Positions 17,324 to 25,642 of a stretch of DNA of 64,000 bases are shown in pieces. The notes under the pieces were generated by a model. That model did no database searches. It saw only the letters and a list, made by a program, of their open reading frames with translations, and was not told where the DNA came from. The DNA is from Erginobacter sp964587835 (lineage in GTDB: Bacteria > Auribacterota > Erginobacteria > Erginobacterales > Erginobacteraceae), in contig CAZPMN010000001.1 in assembly GCA_964587835.1 (NCBI GenBank), positions 117,546-181,545 on the forward strand, written 5' to 3'. Positions within the stretch are counted from its first letter, which is position 1. Each line of letters starts with the position of its first letter. The translations under genes were made by a program, and so were the position numbers.

Positions 17324-18025
17324 TCAGATAATCTTTCTTAATGGCCAGTAAAGGGGTGAGAGTTTAAGGCGGAGACGAAAGAGGTTATCCCGCCGGGAGA
17401 TTAGGATTCTTCTCTGGGAGAAGTTGTCCTCCCGGCGGGGGATGACCGAGAAGGCCGCCCGGTACCCGGCCTCCCGGACCAGGCCCTTGATCTGTCCGTT
17501 GTAACTGCCGTGAGGGTAGGAGAAAAACTCCACCTCGCGGGATAATCTCTTTTCCAGGATATTTTTTGATTCTACAATCTCCCGGGCCGCTTCCCCGTGC
17601 GACAGCCGGGTCAGGTTGCGGTGGCCCATTCCGTGAGAACCGAATTTTACCAGCGGATTCTTACCCATTTCTCGGGCTCTCTCCCAGCTCAAGCCCGGGT
17701 AGCTCCCCCGCGGGAACAGCCAATCCGTTCCCACCTGCCCAACGGTGAGGAAAAAGGTGACCGGGAGGGAGTGTTTCACCAGCAGCGGGTAAGCATTTTC
17801 CCAGGTGTCTCTGTAACCGTCGTCGAAGGTGATGGCCAGGATTCGGTGCCCGGAGCGGGGTGGGGGGTGTAGCGCCTCTTCCAAAGGGACGACCGTGCCG
17901 GCGGACGCCAGATAGGTGAGGTGGCCCTCGAATATCTCCGGCGGCAGGTTCACGCCGCTGGAAGCGGGGAAGTGATCGTCCTCTTGGACGGAGTGGTAGA
18001 GGATTATCTGTGCCCTGGAGCTCAA
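17324..18025 (-). CDS. Polysaccharide deacetylase (NodB domain, CE4)
   Basis: 233 residues from a TTG at 18025. I prefer this start because GGAGGA lies about 6 nt upstream and the TTG overlaps the stop of the small upstream frame (TTGA); an ATG at 18079 would add a Gly/Arg-rich stretch without homology value. NodB motifs are complete: ITFDDGYRDTW, FGSHGMGHRNLT (two metal His) and FFSYPHGSYN. CE4 enzymes remove N-acetyl groups from glycans. It sits in the polysaccharide operon between GT9 and a sulfatase-like gene. Confidence 0.85.
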   Translation of the reverse strand: MSSRAQIILYHSVQEDDHFPASSGVNLPPEIFEGHLTYLASAGTVVPLEEALHPPPRSGHRILAITFDDGYRDTWENAYPLLVKHSLPVTFFLTVGQVGTDWLFPRGSYPGLSWERAREMGKNPLVKFGSHGMGHRNLTRLSHGEAAREIVESKNILEKRLSREVEFFSYPHGSYNGQIKGLVREAGYRAAFSVIPRREDNFSQRRILISRRDNLFRLRLKLSPLYWPLRKII

Positions 18026-18171
18026 CAGGACTCCTCCACGCCGCCCTCCCGAAAAAAGACCGCGGCCGCCCGGTCCCATTCTGGGTTCCCTGGGCCCGGC
18101 GCCCAGTTTACCGGGGAGGCGGCCCGGATCAGGCGGTAAGGGCCGAACTGTTCCAGTTTGCGAAAACCCAT
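18022..18171 (-). pseudogene. 49-residue frame resembling the N-terminus of a class I SAM-dependent (rRNA-type) methyltransferase
   Basis: A short frame from ATG 18171 to TGA 18022-18024. Its translation begins MGFRKLEQFGPYRLIRAASP and continues with NWAPGPGNPEWDRAAAVFF. This matches the 'GxxKLExFGpYrLiRPaPq..W.p..p..eW..ad.vF' opening of a methyltransferase family as I remember it, but the SAM-binding body is absent. The stop overlaps the likely TTG start of the deacetylase and its last codons hold that gene's ribosome site, so it may be kept for translational coupling. It is either a remnant left by a deletion or a small gene of unknown role. Confidence 0.4.
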
Positions 18172-18250
18172 TAATGCCTACCTGTCCGGTTAATTTGGCC
18201 AGTTTGCCGTTTATTCATCAGTTCAAGCTATGGGAGGTTCAAATTTGGAG

Positions 18251-19765
18251 TTATGAACCGGTTCGAATACGCTCGGTGACATCCAGAAAAACTCCGGGTG
18301 AATTTTTGCCTGAATAAAAACACCGGTCTTCAAGCAAGGGTATTTCCGCCTGGAAGCATTGGTTGAATAACACTCGGAAAGTGTTGACCGGAGTAATCGA
18401 GTCATAAATTCCCTTCTCGCTCTCTCCAGGAAGAAGATAGGCGCTAAAAATACTCATCTGCCTTCGGAGAAACTCGTCGCTGGGAGCCTTCTCCAGAAAG
18501 ATGTAGAATTCGTGAATGAAACCAGAACCGTGGTCTGCCTGGATGATAATGACCGGCGGTGTTTTGGAACGTCCGATTATACGACCGACCAGTTCCTTGA
18601 GCCGGCGATTCACGTAGGCGACCTGGCCGGCATATAGTTCCTCAAGACTACCTCCCTTCCCGAGCCGGGGATCCACATTGTCCAGAAAGACCTCTCCTCC
18701 ATCGGCCTGGAAGACGAACGGGGGATGTGGGCAGAGTATGTGACCGAATACAAATTTGGGGCCCGGGATATCTATCGCTTTTTTCAATGATCGGAAACCA
18801 TCCAATACGGCGCTCCGATGCTGTTTGATCCTGATAATGGAGGCCAGGGGTTTGGCGGCGGTGGTGCTGAGCAGCATAATCCAGAACCGGCCGTGGAGAC
18901 TGCGGCGCAGATCGTCCTCCCGGTAGCGGCCGATTGTCAGCTTTCCCGTTGTATCGATGTAGACCAGCTGATATCCGCGGGATTCAAGAAAACCCGCCAC
19001 GGCACTGTCGAGTACCAAGTGCTGTTGTGTGTCCAGAAGATTGGCGTCCCGGAGGTTCTGAAGGTAGTCCATATTCAATGTCGAGGGTAGCGAGAGACTG
19101 GTATACGCGTAATTGGAACAGCTCTCGGATGGTACAGAGAAACCTTTGGCGGTGAGATAATCTATGAACGGCTGATTGTCATAACCGTAAGCCTCCTTAA
19201 GCACGTCAGAGCGAACATAAGCGTCCGGAAGAATATAATAGATGTCCGGATGACTCTCTCCCCCGGAGCCGTTCTCCGACACCTTCAAGGAATCCGGTAT
19301 TTCTGTTGCCTGTTTGCGCAGAATCCCTGCTGTGATGCCAGGCAGGGCGGAGATGACCAGGACGGCGCCGACCAGATTTGCGATCTGGACAAAAATCGGC
19401 TTCTGCTTCCGGAACCGCTCCCTCAGCAGCAGCCAGGAGCCGACTCCCCCGAGAGCCGTCCAGAGAGGAAGGAAGTATCTGAAACGCCCCAGTGAGTGAC
19501 CGATCTCGGAAGAGTAGTAAATATAACTGTGTATATGGCCGGCGGAGAAAAACCAGAACAACACAAGTGATGTCAGGATCGCCCCCCGAGACGAATCCTT
19601 AAACGCAAACGTGAATAATCCCCACAAAACCCCAGCCACTGCCAGCGTGACCCCGAGTGATGATAGAACATCGGCGAGCGGTGTCCTGTCATAATTTACC
19701 GAATATAGAAGAAACACCGGATAAGCCGAGAAGAACAGCAGATGGAATGGATAGGGTTTCTTCAT
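18251..19765 (-). CDS. Membrane-anchored sulfatase/phosphoglycerol-transferase-like protein
   Basis: 504 residues. Four to five hydrophobic segments occupy the first ~150 residues, followed by a soluble domain starting at PDIYYILPDAYVRSDVL. Later FVFGHILCPHPPFVF and IIIQADHGSGF match the metal-binding positions of the alkaline-phosphatase/sulfatase superfamily. The usual catalytic Thr/Ser region is less clear (SNYAYTSLSLPSTLNM is the candidate). Such proteins in surface-glycan loci add phosphorus-containing groups or act as polymer-associated membrane proteins. It is 3 bp from the next upstream GT4 gene, so in one operon. Confidence 0.7.
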   Translation of the reverse strand: MKKPYPFHLLFFSAYPVFLLYSVNYDRTPLADVLSSLGVTLAVAGVLWGLFTFAFKDSSRGAILTSLVLFWFFSAGHIHSYIYYSSEIGHSLGRFRYFLPLWTALGGVGSWLLLRERFRKQKPIFVQIANLVGAVLVISALPGITAGILRKQATEIPDSLKVSENGSGGESHPDIYYILPDAYVRSDVLKEAYGYDNQPFIDYLTAKGFSVPSESCSNYAYTSLSLPSTLNMDYLQNLRDANLLDTQQHLVLDSAVAGFLESRGYQLVYIDTTGKLTIGRYREDDLRRSLHGRFWIMLLSTTAAKPLASIIRIKQHRSAVLDGFRSLKKAIDIPGPKFVFGHILCPHPPFVFQADGGEVFLDNVDPRLGKGGSLEELYAGQVAYVNRRLKELVGRIIGRSKTPPVIIIQADHGSGFIHEFYIFLEKAPSDEFLRRQMSIFSAYLLPGESEKGIYDSITPVNTFRVLFNQCFQAEIPLLEDRCFYSGKNSPGVFLDVTERIRTGS

Positions 19766-19768
19766 TGA

Positions 19769-20920
19769 TCAGCAGTGCACTCCAAGATCCCGATAGGCTT
19801 CGATCTGCCTTCGGGCGATTACCTTCCAGGAGAACTTGTCTCTTGCTCTTTCTCTCCCCCGTGTTCCCAGTTGTCGCGCCCTCGTGGGATTGTCGAGCAA
19901 GAGATTGATTTTCCCCGCCAGGTCCGTGGTGTTGCCTTCCTCGAAGACCAATCCGGACTCGCCGATGACACGGGGGATTTCACCCGAGCTGGAGCCGATA
20001 ACCGGTACTCCGCAACTCATAGCCTCGACGAGAACCCGGCCAAACTGTTCCTTCAGGCCAGGCAGGGTGATCGAGGGGAGGACCAGGACGTGCATAGAGT
20101 TGAGATAGGCGGGAAGCTCGTCGTAAACGATTGGATCGATTATCCGGACGGCCTTCCGAATACCGAGTTCTCCGGATAGTCCAAGTATCCGTGACTTGAG
20201 GGGGCCCTGCCCGATCAGGAGAAGGTTGAAATCGCCGTCTAATTGGCGGGCTGCCTGGATCAGGTCGAGGATCCCTTTCTGCCGGTCGAACTTGCCCACG
20301 AAGCCGATGGTAAAATGTTCGAGTCCGAGCTGACGCCGGAGACGGGAACTGTCGAGTTCCCGGAAATGAGCCGGGTCGATCCCCATCGGCAGCACGGCCG
20401 AGCCCTTGCGCCATCCTTTCTCCCGGAGAATCTGATCGGTTTCGATATTAATCGGGAAAGCAAAGTCGGCGTGCCGGAATGTAAAACGCTCCAAGCAAGA
20501 AAACGGCGGCGGATAGTCTCGGCGGATATTCTGGGCGGAAAAAAATATAATCCGGGACGGGGGGTTGATCCCGCCTGCCGCCCGGACCGCCTGCGCGGTT
20601 ACGGCGGCGAATGGTTCCGCCCAGACCTCAACGATGTCAGGCCGGAGTCTTTTGATCAGCTGGCTGAGGCCGGGGTAGATATGGGCGGCGTTTTTCAATC
20701 CGTGGTGCCGCAGTCCCCAGGAAAGCGGCTGGCGGGGAATGATCCGGAAGTCCCCGACGGTTGTCGCACCTAGCTCCACAACGGTATTGAATTGCCTCCA
20801 CTGCCTGGGGACCAGCAGGGTGATTTCCGCCCCGGATTGCCGAAAAACCTCGGAGAATCTCTGCCGGTAACCGGATATCACCGCCGAATGCGAGATGACC
20901 AGAAGTTTCACGTCAGGCAT
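19769..20920 (-). CDS. GT4-family glycosyltransferase
   Basis: 383 residues from ATG 20920. TIGFVGKFDRQKGILDLI and LVLPSITLPGLKEQFGRVLVEAMSCG are the donor-domain motifs of GT4 enzymes, with VLPMGIDPAHF as the hinge. The acceptor domain starts VISHSAVISGYRQRFSEV, which differs from the GG-E type of the other GT4 genes here and suggests another acceptor. It belongs to the same operon as the formyltransferase upstream. Confidence 0.85.
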   Translation of the reverse strand: MPDVKLLVISHSAVISGYRQRFSEVFRQSGAEITLLVPRQWRQFNTVVELGATTVGDFRIIPRQPLSWGLRHHGLKNAAHIYPGLSQLIKRLRPDIVEVWAEPFAAVTAQAVRAAGGINPPSRIIFFSAQNIRRDYPPPFSCLERFTFRHADFAFPINIETDQILREKGWRKGSAVLPMGIDPAHFRELDSSRLRRQLGLEHFTIGFVGKFDRQKGILDLIQAARQLDGDFNLLLIGQGPLKSRILGLSGELGIRKAVRIIDPIVYDELPAYLNSMHVLVLPSITLPGLKEQFGRVLVEAMSCGVPVIGSSSGEIPRVIGESGLVFEEGNTTDLAGKINLLLDNPTRARQLGTRGRERARDKFSWKVIARRQIEAYRDLGVHC

Positions 20921-20942
20921 ACCCTGGACAGGGGGGAGTGGA

Positions 20943-21713
20943 TTACAGGCATCCCCCCCGCATTGCGCGGACTTCAGCCACGATTTTCGGGGAGGCTTTC
21001 TTCCAGACCGGGCAAGAAGGGTCGAATTTACTCTGCGCGTTCCCTAAGTAATAGTCCGGATCCGTCATTATCCTCGCTATCATCTCCGCGCCTTGTTGGC
21101 AGGCTTTTCGGTAAATATCCCCGTACCGGTCGGAGGGGGAGACGGGGATGGTCTCTTCCAGGATCACCTCTCCGGCGTCGAGTTTTTCGGCAATCTTATG
21201 AATGGTCACGCCTACTGGGTCATTATTGTACAGGCTCCAGATAATGGTATCAGATCCACGGTATTTAGGCAGCAGACCGGTATGAAAATTGATGCATCCC
21301 CGGGGCGGTATTTGGAATATTCGCGGTTTGAGGATCCGGGTGCCCGAGACGGTACAGATATCAGGGAGCAGATCCGACAAGAATGACTCGGTTTCGGGGG
21401 CGTTGAAATCGGGTACCACTTCCACGGGGATATTGTATCGGCCGGCGAGGTCGCGAACGGTCAAACAATCCATCCGTTTGCTCAGCCGGAATTTTCCGAG
21501 CAGGAGACGGGCACCTTTCCGCGCGACGTATTTCCAGCCCCACTGACTGCTCTTCTTCTTGAGGAAAGCAAGATATCCCGATAGAGGATTGTGATCTTCC
21601 GGAAGCGGTCGTTCGATGATTACGGCTGCGGGCGTCAGATCGACGGCCACGAGTTTCTCAAGGATGATCTTGCCGGATAAGGCGGTATTACTTGTTAACA
21701 TGACGATTTTCAT
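20943..21713 (-). CDS. Formyltransferase-family protein (sugar N-formyltransferase or related)
   Basis: 256 residues. CINFHTGLLPKYRGSD carries the Asn-x-His of the formyltransferase active site and LDAGEVILEET the conserved Asp. It is shorter than methionyl-tRNA formyltransferase and lacks its C-terminal tRNA-binding domain. The N-terminal ~90 residues are unusual, with a basic stretch (KKKSSQWGWKYVARKGARLL). Given the glycan locus, an amino-sugar N-formyltransferase using 10-formyl-tetrahydrofolate is the likeliest role. It overlaps no gene and is 21 bp from the deacetylase gene upstream. Confidence 0.75.
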   Translation of the reverse strand: MKIVMLTSNTALSGKIILEKLVAVDLTPAAVIIERPLPEDHNPLSGYLAFLKKKSSQWGWKYVARKGARLLLGKFRLSKRMDCLTVRDLAGRYNIPVEVVPDFNAPETESFLSDLLPDICTVSGTRILKPRIFQIPPRGCINFHTGLLPKYRGSDTIIWSLYNNDPVGVTIHKIAEKLDAGEVILEETIPVSPSDRYGDIYRKACQQGAEMIARIMTDPDYYLGNAQSKFDPSCPVWKKASPKIVAEVRAMRGGCL

Positions 21714-21734
21714 AAAAACCGGGAGGATTTGCAG

Positions 21735-22613
21735 TCACCTCTTTCTGGTAAGGCAGTCAGTTACGTTGATTCCTTCCGTGATCCGGCGAAAATGGGTAAA
21801 AGAGATGCCGGTGGAGATGCCGATCCGGTTGAGACGCAAAGGATGACTGAGGAACGAGTTCTTTCCGCCGCACGCGTAGCTGGCGGAGATATAGCCGGTT
21901 TTGCTTAAGAGAGGCTCGAGTTCCCTTGTGATGGTGTGGATTTTGCCGTAGGGCCAGGAGAAGTGAACCGGCCTGAGGCCGATCCGGTCTGTGATTTCCT
22001 CGGCCGACCGCGAGATCTCATCCAGATATTGATCAATATTGCTCTGGTCGGGATGAGCGTGGGTTATGGTATGAGAGCCGATTTCGAATCCGTTGCGGGC
22101 GAGTTCCCCGACCTCGTCCCAGCTGAGTTTGGGATAGTTTATCCCTGGGTACCGGCTCTCGCCGGGCAGCTCGGAGTTTGTCCCGATGAAACCGGTCGCA
22201 ACGAATAATGTCGCCGGCAGTCCGAGCTGCCGGAGTATTGGGTAAGCCTGGGTAAATACCGATTGATACCCGTCATCGAAGGTTATGATGATGAAAGGGC
22301 CCGACTCCGGCATCTTCGGAGCGGTATTCCTGAGCATCGCGATGTAGTGAGACAGCGAGATAATCCGGCAGTTTTGGGCCAAATAAGCCATCTGCCGGCC
22401 GAAATCGTCGGTGGTCAGGCAGATTTTATTAAAGTAGGCCCTGTCCGGAGCCTGGTCGCTGACGATATTGTGGTAAAGCAGGATTATTATTTTGGGTTGC
22501 GGTGAATACTTATTGATGGCCTTCTGGAGCCCGCTCAGGACAGAATTATCCCAGAGTGCCTCAAGTACATTCTTGACCGTCTTCTTAAGACGTAGCGAAT
22601 AGATCTCTTTCAT
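21735..22613 (-). CDS. Polysaccharide deacetylase (NodB domain, CE4)
   Basis: 292 residues from ATG 22613. ILLYHNIV opens the domain, then IITFDDGYQSVFTQAYPIL, EIGSHTITHAHPDQ (metal His pair) and HFSWPYGKI. The motif set is intact, so it should be an active metal-dependent deacetylase. It is the first gene of the long minus-strand polysaccharide block, so the promoter is expected in 22614-22800. Confidence 0.85.
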   Translation of the reverse strand: MKEIYSLRLKKTVKNVLEALWDNSVLSGLQKAINKYSPQPKIIILLYHNIVSDQAPDRAYFNKICLTTDDFGRQMAYLAQNCRIISLSHYIAMLRNTAPKMPESGPFIIITFDDGYQSVFTQAYPILRQLGLPATLFVATGFIGTNSELPGESRYPGINYPKLSWDEVGELARNGFEIGSHTITHAHPDQSNIDQYLDEISRSAEEITDRIGLRPVHFSWPYGKIHTITRELEPLLSKTGYISASYACGGKNSFLSHPLRLNRIGISTGISFTHFRRITEGINVTDCLTRKR

Positions 22614-23205
22614 TTAATTGCCGGATTATCCGGCCTCTCGGGCGTGGTCCCGGAGCCGAAAAACATAGATGCGGAATTAGCTAATCACTGGCGGATCCAT
22701 AGGCCGATCTCACCGAGTGCCTGACTGGATCAGAAATCAGGAGGACCACCGCTAACCGGGGGAATAGCCGAAGACCATACATTACATCGCGCCCCCGGGT
22801 TGAGGCAACCTCATTTCCGCGTGTCCTTTGACCTGATTAATTCATAAATCGGTTTATTGGTCCTACCCCGACCTCATCCTGCTTCCGGATTCTGTTCTTC
22901 TGTAGTTGCCGTTCACGATCATCCTGATATGGGGTAATGTGGAATTTCCACTTTGTTCCTGGTTCTTTCGATGAGTCAAAAAGACACACCTGGGTCGTTA
23001 TACTGTAGCGGGTGTAACATAATGATCCCCTCAAACTGCCTCTGATCCGGACCAGTCCATTGAGGGGGGATTTTTTAATGTGCTGGGAAGGAGTTAATTA
23101 CGAACGGAATATCTCTTTCCCAGATAAAGTTCAGCATCTGGCATAGTTATTGCATTTAGTTATGCCCACAGGGTTTTACATAAAAATTTTCCAGAGGAGG
23201 AAATT
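22614..23205. other. Intergenic region between the polysaccharide block and dnaK
   Basis: About 590 bp with divergent genes on both sides, so promoters in both directions are expected. I see no CIRCE inverted repeat and no convincing heat-shock sigma promoter. A TATACT (22999-23004) could be a -10 box but its -35 is poor. A hairpin with a T-run follows at 23025-23076. GCATA...TATGC (about 23142-23166) is a small inverted repeat just upstream of dnaK. No gene in this stretch is convincing. Confidence 0.6.
23025..23076 (+). terminator. Intrinsic-terminator-like hairpin upstream of dnaK
   Basis: CCCCTCAA at 23027-23034 pairs with TTGAGGGG at 23060-23067, with a 25 nt loop, and is followed by a T-run (23071-23076) on the plus strand. 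No plus-strand gene lies upstream. It could end a short RNA starting near 23010 or act as an attenuator in a dnaK leader. Confidence 0.5.
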
Positions 23206-25140
23206 ATGCCCAAAGTAATCGGAATCGACCTGGGAACGACCAATTCCTGCATGGCGGTGATGGAAGGCAAGGAACCGAAGGTTATCTCCAACGCCGAGGG
23301 GAGCCGGGTTACCCCTTCCGTGGTCGCCTTCACCAAGACCGGGGAAAGGTTGGTCGGCCAGCCGGCCAAGCGGCAGGCCATCACCAACTCGGCCAACACC
23401 GTCTTCTCGATTAAGCGCTTTATGGGAAGGCGGTACGACGAGGTCTCCTCGGAGATCAAGCTCGTCCCCTACAAGGTGATCAAGGCCGCCAACGGCGACG
23501 CCCGAGTCGAGGCGGAGGGCAAGATTTACTCCCCGCCCGAGATCTCGGCTATGCTCCTGCGCAAGATGAAGCAGGACGCCGAGTCCCACCTGGGCGACAA
23601 GGTGACTGCGGCGGTGATCACGGTCCCCGCCTATTTCAACGACAGCCAGCGGCAGGCGACCAAGGACGCCGGAAAGATCGCCGGACTGGAGGTGAAGCGG
23701 ATCATCAACGAGCCGACCGCGGCCTCCCTGGCCTACGGACTGGACAAGAAGAAGGACGAGAAGATCGCCGTCTTCGATCTCGGGGGCGGGACCTTCGATA
23801 TTTCGATCCTGGAGATCGGGGAGGGCGTCTTCGAGGTCAAGTCGACCAACGGGGATACCCATCTCGGGGGTGACGACTTCGACCAGCGGGTGATCGACTG
23901 GATCGCCGAGGAGTTCAAGAAGGACCAGGGGATCGACCTCAAGCAGGACGCGATGGCGATCCAGCGGCTGAAGGAGGCGGCCGAAAAGGCCAAGTGCGAA
24001 CTTTCCTCGACCAAGGAGACCGAGATCAACCTCCCCTTCATCACCGCCGACGCCGCCGGTCCCAAGCACCTCTCGATGAAGCTAACCCGGGCCAAGCTCG
24101 ACCAGCTCTGCGAGGACCTGATCAACCGGACGGAGAATCCCTGCCGGCAGGCGCTTAAGGACGCCGGGCTGGCCGCCGACGGGATCGATGAGGTAATCCT
24201 GGTCGGGGGAATGACCCGGATGCCGGCGGTCCAGGAGATGGTGAAAAAACTCTTCGGCAAGGATCCTCACAAGGGGGTCAACCCGGACGAGGTGGTCGCC
24301 ATCGGGGCCGCTATCCAGGCCGGAGTGCTCCAGGGGGATGTCAAGGACGTACTCCTGCTCGACGTCACTCCGCTCTCGCTGGGGATCGAGACCCTTGGGG
24401 GCGTGATGACCCGCCTGATCGAGCGCAACACCACCATCCCGACCAAGAAGAGCGAGATCTTCTCGACCGCGGCCGACAACCAGACCCAGGTCGAGATCCA
24501 CGTTCTCCAGGGGGAACGGGAGATGGCCTCCGCCAACCGGACGATCGGAAAGTTTCACCTTACCGGGATTCCCCCGGCTCCCCGGGGCGTCCCTCAGATC
24601 GAGGTTTCCTTCGATATCGACGCCAACGGGATCCTCAACGTCTCGGCCAAGGACCTCGGCACCGGCAAGGAGCAAAATATCACCATCACCGCCTCCAGCG
24701 GCCTGGAGAAGGAAGAGGTGGAGAAGATGGTCAAGGATTCCGAGCAGCACGCCGAGGAAGATAAGCAACTGAGGGAAGCGGTTGACGCCAAGAACCAGGG
24801 CGACGCCGCCGCCTACCAGGCGGAAAAACTCCTCAAGGACAACGAGGGAAAGATTTCCGCCGAAGCCAAGGCCAAGATCGAGGCCGCGATCGAGCGGTTG
24901 AAGACCGCCCTCAAAAACGAGGAAGTCGAGGAGATCAAATCCGCCACCGAGGACCTCAACCAGTCCTGGCACGCGGTCAGCCAGGAGATGTACCAGCAGG
25001 CAGCCGGGCAGCCGGGCGCCGACGCCGGGCCGTCCGCCGGCCCCCAGGCCCCGCCTCCGCCTCCGGAAGCAGAGGAAAAATCCCCGGAAGGCGAGGTCAT
25101 CGATGCTGAATTCGAGGTTGAGGACGAGGGGAAGAAGTAA
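23206..25140 (+). CDS. dnaK: Chaperone DnaK (Hsp70)
   Basis: 644 residues, the usual length. The ATPase domain starts IGIDLGTTNSCMAVMEG and includes AVFDLGGGTFDISIL and VILVGGMTRMPAVQ; the substrate domain begins after DVTPLSLGIETLGG. The C-terminus has a Gly/Pro/Ala-rich linker and ends EVIDAEFEVEDEGKK, close to the canonical EEVDAE tail. A strong ribosome site (GAGGAGG) precedes ATG 23206. No grpE, dnaJ or hrcA is adjacent; instead groES and groEL follow on the same strand, an arrangement less common than the hrcA-grpE-dnaK-dnaJ operon. Confidence 0.98.
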   Translation: MPKVIGIDLGTTNSCMAVMEGKEPKVISNAEGSRVTPSVVAFTKTGERLVGQPAKRQAITNSANTVFSIKRFMGRRYDEVSSEIKLVPYKVIKAANGDARVEAEGKIYSPPEISAMLLRKMKQDAESHLGDKVTAAVITVPAYFNDSQRQATKDAGKIAGLEVKRIINEPTAASLAYGLDKKKDEKIAVFDLGGGTFDISILEIGEGVFEVKSTNGDTHLGGDDFDQRVIDWIAEEFKKDQGIDLKQDAMAIQRLKEAAEKAKCELSSTKETEINLPFITADAAGPKHLSMKLTRAKLDQLCEDLINRTENPCRQALKDAGLAADGIDEVILVGGMTRMPAVQEMVKKLFGKDPHKGVNPDEVVAIGAAIQAGVLQGDVKDVLLLDVTPLSLGIETLGGVMTRLIERNTTIPTKKSEIFSTAADNQTQVEIHVLQGEREMASANRTIGKFHLTGIPPAPRGVPQIEVSFDIDANGILNVSAKDLGTGKEQNITITASSGLEKEEVEKMVKDSEQHAEEDKQLREAVDAKNQGDAAAYQAEKLLKDNEGKISAEAKAKIEAAIERLKTALKNEEVEEIKSATEDLNQSWHAVSQEMYQQAAGQPGADAGPSAGPQAPPPPPEAEEKSPEGEVIDAEFEVEDEGKK

Positions 25141-25169
25141 TTCGGAAAGACACCGCGAAGTCACCAAGT

Positions 25170-25200
25170 GTCCTTTAGGTCCTTTAAGTCCCTTAGGTCC
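25170..25200. repeat. 9-bp tandem repeat between dnaK and groES
   Basis: Three slightly diverged copies of GTCCTTTAG (GTCCTTTAG, GTCCTTTAA, GTCCCTTAG) plus a partial fourth. It lies 30 bp after the dnaK stop. No stem-loop that would end transcription is obvious, so dnaK to groES read-through is possible. Confidence 0.7.
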
Positions 25201-25312
25201 TCTCCAGGGCAGTCATCGAAAAGGAGGTGGTGTTTCGGGAAAGAAAAGTCAAAGGGGTAAACGGGAAAACATTGTCTAACCAAGTATCAAATTCAACAGG
25301 AGGAAAGAGAGT

Positions 25313-25600
25313 ATGAAGATCACACCTTTGGGCGATCGGGTTCTGGTCAAGAGACTGGAGCCGGCAGAGACCAAGAAAGGCGGAATCATCATTCCGGAGA
25401 CGGCCCAGGAGAAACCGATGGAGGCGACCGTGATCGCCGTCGGGACCGGCAAGGTTCTCGAAGACGGGACCAAGGTCAAGTTCGAAGTGGCCAAGGGCGA
25501 CCGGGTCCTGATCGGGAAGTATTCCGGGACCGATGTCAAAATCGACGATGAGGATTACCTGATCCTGAGTCAGGACGATATCCTGGCCATCGTGAAGTAA
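25313..25600 (+). CDS. groES: Co-chaperonin GroES
   Basis: 95 residues, normal length. MKITPLGDRVLVKRLEPAE, the mobile loop TKKGGIIIPETAQEKP and GTDVKIDDEDYLILSQDDILAIV are diagnostic. ATG 25313 is preceded by AGGAGGAAAG. It caps GroEL, whose gene follows after 42 bp in the usual groES-groEL order. I find no CIRCE element upstream. Confidence 0.98.
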   Translation: MKITPLGDRVLVKRLEPAETKKGGIIIPETAQEKPMEATVIAVGTGKVLEDGTKVKFEVAKGDRVLIGKYSGTDVKIDDEDYLILSQDDILAIVK

Positions 25601-25642
25601 GCAGCAAATAAAAAGATCAACCTGAAAGAGGAGAATTATTCT

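Noticed and set aside
22837..23034. 65-residue minus-strand frame upstream of dnaK
   Set aside because: No ribosome site or recognisable pattern, and it includes part of the hairpin.
23080..23205. Possible CIRCE operator before dnaK
   Set aside because: No TTAGCACTC-N9-GAGTGCTAA or near match is present; only a 5 bp GCATA/TATGC inverted repeat.
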